Assembly (NCBI GenBank): GCA_964642855.1
Contig: CAZXSK010000081.1
Span: forward strand, 1-15,245
Source: CAZXSK01 sp964642855
GTDB taxonomy: Bacteria; Planctomycetota; Phycisphaerae; SM23-33
Reading direction: 5' to 3'
DNA length: 15,245 bases
Shown here in pieces: positions 7,663 to 13,722 of this stretch. The notes under the pieces were generated by a model, which did no database searches, was not told the DNA's origin, and was given only the letters and a program-made list of their open reading frames with translations. Both the position numbers and the translations under genes were made by a program. The number at the start of each line of letters is the position of its first letter. The first letter of the stretch is position 1.

Positions 7663-7664
7663 CC

Positions 7665-8882
7665 ATGAGAAACACCGCCGCCAGATGCTCCGTTTCCCGG
7701 GCTGCGTGGGTGGGGTCGGTCGCCGTGTCCGTCCTCGCCCACGTGGCGTTGGGTCTCGGTATGCAACTGGCCGGAGAATTGCAGCAGCGGCCGTCTCGGT
7801 CGGCGACGCTGGCGGGAAAGAGCGCACCCAGCCGCCCGCCGGGTCACGACGTCTGGCTGACGATAGAAGCCCCGGCGAATTCGCGACGCGTGTCGCGACA
7901 GGCGCCGCCGGCTGAGACCCCGCCTGCCACGCCCGCCGGGCCTTTGGAGACCCCCGACGACCTGCCCTCGCTGGATGTCGAAGAAACCCTCGCCTCGGCG
8001 ACAACAAAGAGCAGGCCGGCTTCATCGCGCCAAGCCGCCCCCCCTCGTCGGAATGATCCTGTGCTGCCCTCCCCCTCGCAGAGGGGAAGGGGCGGGCAGC
8101 TTCGCCCGGCGAGCACCGTCTCAGCCGACGGGCCTCGTGGTTCCAGCCACGCAGGCGAAACGCTGGGGAAACCGGACCTCCGTCGATTGCTTGCAGCGAA
8201 CCTGCAGCAGCCCGACAGCGGCGTGGAGCCGATCCGCAGCGTCCCGCCCGCCTCCGGCCAGGAGAGCGCCCCGGTAGCGAAGGTGTCTCCCCAGGCGGAC
8301 CGTCCGCACGCGGATGAGCTTTCGGCATCTGCCTCTCTCGTGGATACGCAAGGTGACGTTCTGCAGGAGAAGACCGGTCGGCGGGCGTGGATTCTCTCCG
8401 CCACGTCGCCGGCGTGGGATCGAGAAGTCGCCGGCGCATCGACCAGTTCGACCGGCCCCCCTGTCTCCCGGCAGCGCAAGAGGCGGCAGGCATCCCTTGC
8501 CCCACCGGTGCCTTCGCCTGCTGCCCCCGCAGGCGATTCCGTGGAGCACGCCTCCGCCTCGCCGGGAGATTCCGATCGGCGCCAGGCCCGGGCCGGCGTG
8601 GTCGCCGATGCGTCGCCGAAGCAGTCGATCCGGCCTCGGTATCCGCGCCCCAGCATTCGCGCCGGTGAAGAAGGTCGGGTGGTGGTCGAAGCGCGCGTCC
8701 GATCGGACGGGTCGGTTTTGTCGGCGAGGGTCGTCGCCAGCAGCGGTTTCGACCGGCTGGACGCTGCCGCGCTGCAGGCGGTGCGGGGCGCGACGTTCGA
8801 CCCCGCCCGCAACAGGCGTGGCGAGGAGGTCGCTGCGACCGTCCGCGTCCCGGTACGATTCGTTCTTCGCGAGGCGACGTGA
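7665..8882 (+). CDS. TonB-family energy transducer
   Basis: 405 residues, longer than E. coli TonB (239). A single N-terminal membrane segment (about 13-35) contains Ser22-x3-His26, the S-x3-H arrangement that E. coli TonB uses to couple to ExbB-ExbD. About 280 residues of Pro/Ala/Ser/Arg-rich low-complexity periplasmic linker follow. The C-terminal domain (about 318-405) has the TonB_C pattern: RPRYPRPS, GRVVVEARVRSDGSVLSARVVASSG, LDAAALQAVRGATFDPA and VRVPVRFVL. It transmits proton-motive force to the receptor encoded 2 bp upstream and is probably translated by coupling, since I see no Shine-Dalgarno. No exbB or exbD is in the window, so it must borrow a motor complex encoded elsewhere. A palindromic insert lies in the linker. 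Confidence 0.88.
   Translation: MRNTAARCSVSRAAWVGSVAVSVLAHVALGLGMQLAGELQQRPSRSATLAGKSAPSRPPGHDVWLTIEAPANSRRVSRQAPPAETPPATPAGPLETPDDLPSLDVEETLASATTKSRPASSRQAAPPRRNDPVLPSPSQRGRGGQLRPASTVSADGPRGSSHAGETLGKPDLRRLLAANLQQPDSGVEPIRSVPPASGQESAPVAKVSPQADRPHADELSASASLVDTQGDVLQEKTGRRAWILSATSPAWDREVAGASTSSTGPPVSRQRKRRQASLAPPVPSPAAPAGDSVEHASASPGDSDRRQARAGVVADASPKQSIRPRYPRPSIRAGEEGRVVVEARVRSDGSVLSARVVASSGFDRLDAAALQAVRGATFDPARNRRGEEVAATVRVPVRFVLREAT
8063..8100 (+). repeat. Palindromic element inside the tonB linker
   Basis: GCTGCCC (8063-8069) and GGGCAGC (8094-8100) are perfect arms. Between them CCCCCTC and GAGGGG extend the hairpin, with a bulge on the 3' side. It is translated in frame as a PSPSQRGRGG-type segment. 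This resembles dispersed palindromic elements that invade low-complexity linkers of bacterial proteins. No second copy is visible in this window. Confidence 0.5.
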
Positions 8883-8898
8883 CGGAACGCTCGCGGGC

Positions 8899-8927
8899 GT
8901 GCAAAGCTCTGCGGGTCCGGCTATAAC
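8899..8927 (+). promoter_or_regulatory. Possible sigma-70 promoter before the acetyltransferase-deacetylase gene
   Basis: -10 TATAAC (8922-8927, 5 of 6) with a poor -35 GTGCAA (8899-8904) at 17 nt. Initiation would fall only a few bases before the ATG at 8937, giving a nearly leaderless mRNA. The core CTATAACGG also occurs before gap (913-921). Confidence 0.3.
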
Positions 8928-8936
8928 GGGATAGCC

Positions 8937-10667
8937 ATGATCCGTATCCGAGTGATCCAGGGGGCGGGGGCTCCGCTCGCCCGTGACCGCATTGCCCAGG
9001 CCCAGCGGATTCTGCGCCAGAACTTCCCCGGCTGGGAGCACGACGCCGAGCGCATGGTCCAGTGGCTGCGCGATCCGATCCGCACGGGCTGGCGGGCGGT
9101 GCTGCTGGTGGCGGAGACGTCGCAGGGGAAGGTCAACGGCTTTGCGCTGGTGCTGCACTTCTCGGAGATCAACAGTTCGTTCCTGGACTACATCGCGGTG
9201 CGCAAGGGCATTCGCGGCAGCGGGCTGGGCAGCGCGCTGTACGAAGCCGTGCGGGAGTATTGCGTCGAGGTCGGCTCGCAGGGGCTGTACCTGGAGGTCG
9301 ATCCGGACGATCCGGAGTTGGTCGAAGACGAGCACACGCTGGAGCAGAACTGTCGGCGGCTGCGGTTCTATGAGTACTACGACGTCCGGCCGATCGTGAA
9401 CACGGACTACCACCTTCCGCTGGGCGATCCGCCGACGCATGCGTACCTGATGTTCGATCCGCTGGGCAGGGACCGCGAGCTTCCGCGTGACGAGGCCCGC
9501 CAAGCGGTGCGGATGTTCCTGGAGGTTCGTTTCGGGGAGATGACCACGCCGGCGTACATCGAGCAGGTGGTGGAGTCGTTCACGGACGATCCGGTGCGGT
9601 TCCGCCCGGCGAAGTATGTCCGGAGGCGCAAGCCGAAGAAGCCCGTTCCGGGCCGGCTTGAGAAGGCCTATGCGCTGGTGATCAATCACAAGCACATCAT
9701 CCACCACGTGCGGGACCGGGGCTACGAGGAGCGTCCGGCGCGGGTGGGGGCGCTGCTCAAAGCCGTCGAGGCGACGAACCTGTTCACGGCGGTCAAGCCG
9801 AGGCGGTTTGCCGAGTCGCACGTGCTGGAGGTGCACGACCGCCACTACGTGCGGTTCGTCAAGCGTCTGTGTCGCAAGTTGCCCCCGGGCAGGCCGGTCT
9901 ACGCCGACACCTTCCCGCGACGCCAGCCGGTGCGCAGGCCACGCGTGGTGGACCCGGACCTGGCCGGCTACTACTGTCTCGACTCGTTCACCCCGCTCGA
10001 TGCGCGGGCGTATCGGGCGGCGCGTGCGGCTGTCGATGCAGCCCTGACCGGCGCGCAGGAGGTCCTGGCGGGCACCCGGCTGGCGTATGCGTTGTGTCGT
10101 CCGCCGGGGCATCACGCCGAGCGCGGCCTGTACGGGGGGTTCTGCTACTTCAACAATGCCGCGATCGCAGCCCATCACCTCAGCGGCCACGGGCGCGTGG
10201 CGGTGCTCGACGTGGATTTCCATCATGGCAACGGCACGCAGGACATTTTCTACCGTCGCGACGACGTGCTGACGGTGTCGATCCACGGCAACCCGGAGAC
10301 GGCGTATCCGTACTTCAGTGGGTTCGCCCGCGAGACCGGAGAGGGCCCGGGGCTGGGCATGAACCGGAACTATCCCCTGCCGGCGGGCACCGACGATGAG
10401 CGGTATTTCCGGACGCTGGACAAGGCCATCCGGCGGGTCCGTCGATTCCGGCCGGAGTACCTGGTGGTGAGTCTCGGGTTCGACACGCTCTCGGGCGACC
10501 CGACGGGGTTCTTCTCGCTGAGTCCGGGCGGTTCGGAAGGCATCGGCCGGCGGATCGCGGAGATGCACCTGCCGACGCTGGTGGTGCAGGAGGGCGGGTA
10601 CAGTTTGCGGAATCTCAAGCGAGGCGCGCGGGCGTTTTTCCGTGGCTGGGTTGCGGGGGATCGGTAG
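8937..10667 (+). CDS. GNAT acetyltransferase fused to a histone-deacetylase/acetylpolyamine-amidohydrolase domain
   Basis: 576 residues in one uninterrupted frame. The N-terminal part (about 1-175) is a GNAT fold: SFLDYIAVRKGIRGSGLG holds the acetyl-CoA pyrophosphate loop (RGSGLG, 93-98), followed by a helix and the FYEYYDVRP motif-B region. A basic linker (about 176-245) leads to an arginase-fold deacetylase (about 246-576). This has PPGHHA with the His392-His393 dyad, DVDFHHGNGT with zinc ligands Asp427 and His429, GFDTLSGDP with zinc ligand Asp516, and EGGY with transition-state Tyr555. All catalytic residues are present, so the domain should hydrolyse N-acetyl amides from lysine or polyamines. 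QEGGY and the overall motifs lean towards the acetylpolyamine amidohydrolase side. One chain thus carries both an acetylating and a deacetylating domain. There is no signal peptide, so it is cytoplasmic. It starts 54 bp after tonB on the same strand and converges with the J-protein gene 78 bp further on; that gap shows no convincing terminator. Confidence 0.9.
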   Translation: MIRIRVIQGAGAPLARDRIAQAQRILRQNFPGWEHDAERMVQWLRDPIRTGWRAVLLVAETSQGKVNGFALVLHFSEINSSFLDYIAVRKGIRGSGLGSALYEAVREYCVEVGSQGLYLEVDPDDPELVEDEHTLEQNCRRLRFYEYYDVRPIVNTDYHLPLGDPPTHAYLMFDPLGRDRELPRDEARQAVRMFLEVRFGEMTTPAYIEQVVESFTDDPVRFRPAKYVRRRKPKKPVPGRLEKAYALVINHKHIIHHVRDRGYEERPARVGALLKAVEATNLFTAVKPRRFAESHVLEVHDRHYVRFVKRLCRKLPPGRPVYADTFPRRQPVRRPRVVDPDLAGYYCLDSFTPLDARAYRAARAAVDAALTGAQEVLAGTRLAYALCRPPGHHAERGLYGGFCYFNNAAIAAHHLSGHGRVAVLDVDFHHGNGTQDIFYRRDDVLTVSIHGNPETAYPYFSGFARETGEGPGLGMNRNYPLPAGTDDERYFRTLDKAIRRVRRFRPEYLVVSLGFDTLSGDPTGFFSLSPGGSEGIGRRIAEMHLPTLVVQEGGYSLRNLKRGARAFFRGWVAGDR

Positions 10668-10745
10668 CGTCGGCTGAGGACGTGCGGTCGGCGGGCGCGA
10701 CGAGCGGGGTGCGTCATGCAGTTGGGCCCGCAAGGGCGCGGCGGG

Positions 10746-11756
10746 TCAGCGGTTCCAGGGCACGTCGCGGCGGGGGTCGTGCGAGGTGGCCTCGTCGAAT
10801 TTCCGCAGCAGGTCCTTCGCCTCGTCGGACAGTTCAGCCGGCGGGTCGATTTTCAGCGTGACGTACATGTCCCCGTGGCCGTCCTTCCTGGGCACGCCCT
10901 TGCCCCGCAGCCGAAGCGTGCGTGAGCTGCTGGAGCCCGGCGGAATCGTCAGCGTGGTCATGCCCTCGAGGGTGGGCACGTCGACCTTGGCGCCGAGAGT
11001 AGCCTCGGCGAGGGAGACAGGCAGTTCGAGGTAGATGTCGTTGCCGTCGCGGCGGAAGTATTCGTGCGGTCGGACGTGGACGCGCAGGTAGAGGTCGCCC
11101 GGCCCGGCCGGTCCGGTTCCGCCCTTGCCGCGGACGCGCACTTTCGCGCCGTCCTTGATGCCCGCGGGGATGCGGACCTGGACGGTCTCTTCCTGGCCGT
11201 CGGGCTTGCGGAGTTTCATGCTGACGGTGGTTCCGCGGACGGCTTGGAGGAACTCGATGGTGATGTCGCTCTGGGCGTCGGGGCCTTTCTGAGGCGGCCT
11301 GCGTCCCACGCCGGGCCCTCGGCCTCGCGCGGTGCGGCTTCGCCCGCCACCCATGCCCCCCAGCGCCCCGAGGAGCTCTTCGAGGCCCATGTGCATAAAC
11401 GGGCTGTCCTGGCCGAACATTTCCTCGAAGCGGACGTTCCCGCCGCCGGGTGCGCCGCTCCAGTGGTAGGTGCGTCCGCCCGAGCCGGGCCCGCCGGGGC
11501 GTCCGCCCGGAGCGCCCGCGCCGGCGAAACCGCCCTGCAGCCCCGCCCGGCCGAACTGGTCGTAGAGCTTGCGCTTCTCGGGGTCGGAGAGGGCTTCGTA
11601 GGCTTCGGTGGCCTCGCGGAACCTGGCGCCGGCGTCGTCGGACTTGTTGACGTCCGGGTGGTATTTGCGCGCAAGCTTGCGGTAGGCCGACTTGATCTCG
11701 TCGGCCGGTGCGTCGCGCGAGACGCCCAGGATGTCATAGAAGTCGCGATCTGTCAT
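10746..11756 (-). CDS. Zinc-finger-less DnaJ-type co-chaperone (CbpA-like)
   Basis: 336 residues. The J domain (about 4-68) has the HPD tripeptide at 33-35 that stimulates DnaK ATPase, and DQFG at its end. A Gly-rich region (about 70-150) follows, then two C-terminal substrate-binding domains (about 160-235 and 236-310), marked by VQVRIPAGIKDGAKVRVRGKG and LTIPPGSSSSRTLRLRGKGVP. The CxxCxGxG zinc repeats of true DnaJ are absent, placing it in class II with CbpA. It probably hands clients to DnaK together with the two small heat-shock proteins upstream. I chose the ATG at 11756: the alternative six codons upstream lies inside the candidate -10 box. No clear Shine-Dalgarno precedes either. The 167-bp gap to the upstream hsp20 holds this promoter and a perfect dyad GGTCGA-CA-TCGACC (11862-11875). 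Confidence 0.93.
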   Translation of the reverse strand: MTDRDFYDILGVSRDAPADEIKSAYRKLARKYHPDVNKSDDAGARFREATEAYEALSDPEKRKLYDQFGRAGLQGGFAGAGAPGGRPGGPGSGGRTYHWSGAPGGGNVRFEEMFGQDSPFMHMGLEELLGALGGMGGGRSRTARGRGPGVGRRPPQKGPDAQSDITIEFLQAVRGTTVSMKLRKPDGQEETVQVRIPAGIKDGAKVRVRGKGGTGPAGPGDLYLRVHVRPHEYFRRDGNDIYLELPVSLAEATLGAKVDVPTLEGMTTLTIPPGSSSSRTLRLRGKGVPRKDGHGDMYVTLKIDPPAELSDEAKDLLRKFDEATSHDPRRDVPWNR

Positions 11757-11772
11757 GGTTCGGCCTGTTGCC

Positions 11773-11801
11773 ATTGTAACGGAAGCTCCCGGGAATGTGC
11801 A
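11773..11801 (-). promoter_or_regulatory. Possible internal promoter of the J-protein gene
   Basis: Minus strand: TGCACA (11796-11801), 17-nt spacer, TACAAT (11773-11778, 5 of 6). Initiation near 11766 would leave a leader of only about 10 nt. It could allow expression of the J-protein apart from the small heat-shock genes. Confidence 0.35.
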
Positions 11802-11923
11802 GCCTCTGCCGCTGCGGGGTGTGGGGCGCGAGGCCGCGGGCCGATGTCCCCTCTGACAGCTGGTCGACATCGACCCGGGCCGTGCGTGCGGCGATGATGC
11901 TGGCTGTTCTCGTCAGGCGGGGG

Positions 11924-12334
11924 TCATGCCCCGCTGGCCTGGACTTCGATCTTGCGGTGCGAAGGCTGGACCTTCGGCAGCGTGAGCGTCAACACTCCGC
12001 CGTCCATCTTCGCCTCGATGCCGTCGACGTCGATCTTGCTGGACAGCGAGAACTCGCGGTGATAGTCGCCCGTTTCGTACTCGCCGTACACCAGGCTCAT
12101 GCCTTCAGGGGCCTGGTCGTCGCTCGTGCCGCGAAGGGTCAGGACGTTGTCCTCGACGGTGATATCGACGTTCTCCGCGGCCACGCCGGGCATGTCAGCC
12201 GAGACGACCACGGCGTCGTCGGTTTCGTAGATGCTGGCCGGGGGTACGAACAGCGTGCGGTCGCGCGTCTGTTCGACGCCTTCGGGCAGCGTGGCTTGGC
12301 GTTTCTCCATTGCTTTTTTCTTATCGTCGGACAT
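11924..12334 (-). CDS. Small heat-shock protein, Hsp20 family (second gene)
   Basis: 136 residues. After a short Lys-rich N-terminus, the alpha-crystallin domain runs from about 32 to 120: ASIYETDDAVVVSADMPGV opens it, and the signature MDGGVLTLTLPK (about 110-121) closes it. IEV at 129-131 can serve as the C-terminal I-x-I anchor for oligomer assembly. It holds unfolding proteins in a refoldable state without ATP. Start: ATG with AGGAGA at the right distance. It lies 55 bp downstream of a clearly divergent paralogue, giving a pair comparable in principle to E. coli IbpA-IbpB, and upstream of the J-protein gene. Confidence 0.94.
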   Translation of the reverse strand: MSDDKKKAMEKRQATLPEGVEQTRDRTLFVPPASIYETDDAVVVSADMPGVAAENVDITVEDNVLTLRGTSDDQAPEGMSLVYGEYETGDYHREFSLSSKIDVDGIEAKMDGGVLTLTLPKVQPSHRKIEVQASGA

Positions 12335-12389
12335 GGTGATTCTCCTGTCGAACGGTTGGTTTGCGGTTTCAGCAGTTCTCGCCGGGCAC

Positions 12390-12830
12390 TCAGCCGGTCT
12401 TGACGGCGATCTTCCGCGGCTTGTGCGACTCGGGGCGTTCCAGGCGGATCGTCAGCACGCCGTTGCGATAGCTGGCCGATACCTTGTCCGAGTCGACGTC
12501 GAAGGGCAGCTGGAAGGTGCGGGAGAACGCCCCGCCTGCCCGTTCCTGGCGGTGCCAGGTCCTGCTCTCGTCGCCTGCGGTTTCGAGCGTGCGCTCGCCG
12601 CGAACGGTCAGCGTCGATGCCTGGGCTGTGATGTCCAGAGACTCCGGATCGATGCCCGGCAGCTCGGCGGTGACCACCGCGCCGTCGTTGCTGGCATAGA
12701 CGTTGACGGGGGGGAACCCGCCCGCCCGCGTCGAAGCCGGTGCATACCGCCCCAGCAGCCGATCCACGTCCCGCTGGAACTCGCGAAGCTGTCGCAGCGG
12801 GTTGTACAGATTGCTCATGGTGTGGAACAT
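12390..12830 (-). CDS. Small heat-shock protein, Hsp20 family (first gene)
   Basis: 146 residues. The N-terminus NLYNPLRQLREFQRDVDRLL is the amphipathic helix typical of bacterial Hsp20 proteins. The alpha-crystallin domain (about 40-135) has PVNVYASNDGAVVTAELPGID and the signature YRNGVLTIRLERPE. The tail ends IAVKTG, so the C-terminal I-x-I anchor is weak. The sequence differs strongly from the next gene, which suggests distinct roles and not a recent duplication. The start at 12830 is firm: AGGAGGT sits 8 nt upstream. It is the first gene of the minus-strand chaperone cluster and so the one most likely to carry the stress-responsive promoter. Confidence 0.94.
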   Translation of the reverse strand: MFHTMSNLYNPLRQLREFQRDVDRLLGRYAPASTRAGGFPPVNVYASNDGAVVTAELPGIDPESLDITAQASTLTVRGERTLETAGDESRTWHRQERAGGAFSRTFQLPFDVDSDKVSASYRNGVLTIRLERPESHKPRKIAVKTG

Positions 12831-12887
12831 GGTTTCTACCTCCTGCTTTCCACGTGCAGTTTGCCTTGTTGTTCGTTACGTCCTGCA

Positions 12888-12915
12888 ATCATGGAAAATG
12901 CAATGTCCATGCCAA
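12888..12915 (-). promoter_or_regulatory. Possible promoter of the small heat-shock cluster
   Basis: Minus strand: -35 TTGGCA (12910-12915), 16-nt spacer, -10 CATGAT (12888-12893, 4 of 6). I see no CIRCE, HAIR or sigma-32 type element nearby, so how heat shock would act here is not visible. Confidence 0.33.
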
Positions 12916-12943
12916 ACACCCCGACTCTCGCCAGGCATCGAGT

Positions 12944-12988
12944 ACGACAACGGAATGCAGGAACGGAAGCACGACGACAATGTGTCGT
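12944..12988. promoter_or_regulatory. Dyad plus direct repeat upstream of the small heat-shock cluster (possible operator)
   Basis: ACGACA-ATG-TGTCGT (12974-12988) is a perfect 6-bp dyad with a 3-bp centre. Its left part, ACGACAA, recurs at 12944-12950, exactly 30 bp away or three helical turns. The pair lies about 60-100 bp upstream of the candidate -10 box, next to an AT-rich patch (12988-13009). The remaining sequence between 12831 and 13204 shows no gene. Confidence 0.4.
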
Positions 12989-13091
12989 ATAAAAAAGATT
13001 TATGACGATAGATCCTCGGCACGAAGGCAGGTCGCCACCGCGGGGAATCTGCCAGAACTGCTCGCCCGCGGGGGGGTGCAGGCCGTGGATC

Positions 13092-13106
13092 ATGCCATTT
13101 TGGCAT
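13092..13106. other. Small AT-rich hairpin in the intergenic region
   Basis: ATGCCA-TTT-TGGCAT is followed on the plus strand by TTTG. The stem is 6 bp and no plus-strand gene precedes it, so a terminator role is doubtful. Confidence 0.25.
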
Positions 13107-13123
13107 TTTGCGAGCCCTGGGTG

Positions 13124-13151
13124 GGCCCGCAGAGACGGAACTCCGCGGGCC
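13124..13151 (-). terminator. Strong hairpin downstream of the small membrane-protein gene
   Basis: On the minus strand GGCCCGCGGAG and CTCTGCGGGCC form an 11-bp stem (one G-U) with a 6-nt loop, beginning about 54 nt after the stop codon at 13205. No T tract follows, so it is a 3'-end hairpin of uncertain terminating strength. Confidence 0.4.
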
Positions 13152-13204
13152 GCAACGGCAGGGGACCCGTCAGGAACAGTGCGGTCCTGCAGCGGGGACT
13201 ACCC

Positions 13205-13402
13205 TCAAGCCAGTTCCCCCAGCCGCCGCTCCAACTCGGCCAGGCGCCTTGCGTACTTTGCCAGCACCACTCCGGCGTGGACCGCGATCATTCCCAGGAA
13301 GAGGAACGGAATCGCCTCCAAAGCAGGCATCAGCGCTACCGCCAGACCAAGCATGATGAGACCTTCAAACACAAGCAGGATCCATGATTTCTCTTTCCAC
13401 AT
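13205..13402 (-). CDS. 65-residue two-TM protein with C-terminal coiled coil (hypothetical)
   Basis: The 65 residues begin MWKEKS, followed by two hydrophobic segments (about 7-25 and 30-48) separated by ALEAIP, then a charged heptad-like tail AKYARRLAELERRLGELA (about 48-65). A perfect ribosome site, GGAGGTG, lies 5-6 nt before the ATG at 13402, which fixes the start; the longer frame upstream has no ribosome site and a basic, non-membrane composition. The layout resembles small membrane proteins that recruit or oligomerise partners through a helix, but I recognise no family. It lies on the same strand as the chaperone cluster but 374 bp upstream of it, so it is probably a separate transcript. 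Confidence 0.72.
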   Translation of the reverse strand: MWKEKSWILLVFEGLIMLGLAVALMPALEAIPFLFLGMIAVHAGVVLAKYARRLAELERRLGELA

Positions 13403-13722
13403 CAGTTCACCTCCGATGCCGAATTCCGGAAAGTCCCACCGCCGCCGTCGGCGATGTGATGACATACCCGCCAGAGCGTCTGTCCCAGGGCCTGCCATAC
13501 AGAAGACGTAGCCGCCACGAACACTCAAGCTCCATGGAAACAGACGGTGAACGAACAAGGACGTTCGCAGCCGGAGGAATTGTACGGCCTATAGCAAGAG
13601 CCCCGAAGCGGCTTGCCAATCTTTGTTTCGCCGGCAAGCTCTCGCAATCCGACGCCGTGGCGTGGGAGTGGCGGGACCGACGGCAGTGTCTCAATCAGGG
13701 TCAGCCGGGTGCCCGTCCGGCG
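13403..13722. other. Intergenic region without a gene
   Basis: About 320 bp between two minus-strand genes. Frames crossing it have no ribosome site or recognisable protein. It holds the Shine-Dalgarno of the 65-residue gene at its left end and an inverted repeat, GCTTGCC (13611-13617) and GGCAAGC (13633-13639), with a 15-nt AT-richer centre. I see no RNA gene and no convincing promoter. Confidence 0.5.

Noticed and set aside
4867..8904. A 1345-codon open frame on the minus strand across the receptor and tonB genes
   Set aside because: It is antisense to well-recognised proteins, has Arg/Pro/Gly-heavy composition and no domain. Long antisense frames are expected in high-GC coding DNA.
8121..10733. 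An 870-codon minus-strand frame opposite the fusion gene
   Set aside because: Low-complexity, His/Arg-rich translation with no domain; the plus-strand gene has complete catalytic motifs.
10668..10745. Terminator between the convergent fusion and J-protein genes
   Set aside because: Only a 4-bp GCCC-GCAA-GGGC hairpin with no T tract on either strand; too weak to call.
12831..13010. CIRCE, HAIR or sigma-32 element for the chaperone cluster
   Set aside because: I looked for TTAGCACTC-N9-GAGTGCTAA, CTTGAGT-N7-ACTCAAG and CTTGAA/CCCCAT patterns and found none.
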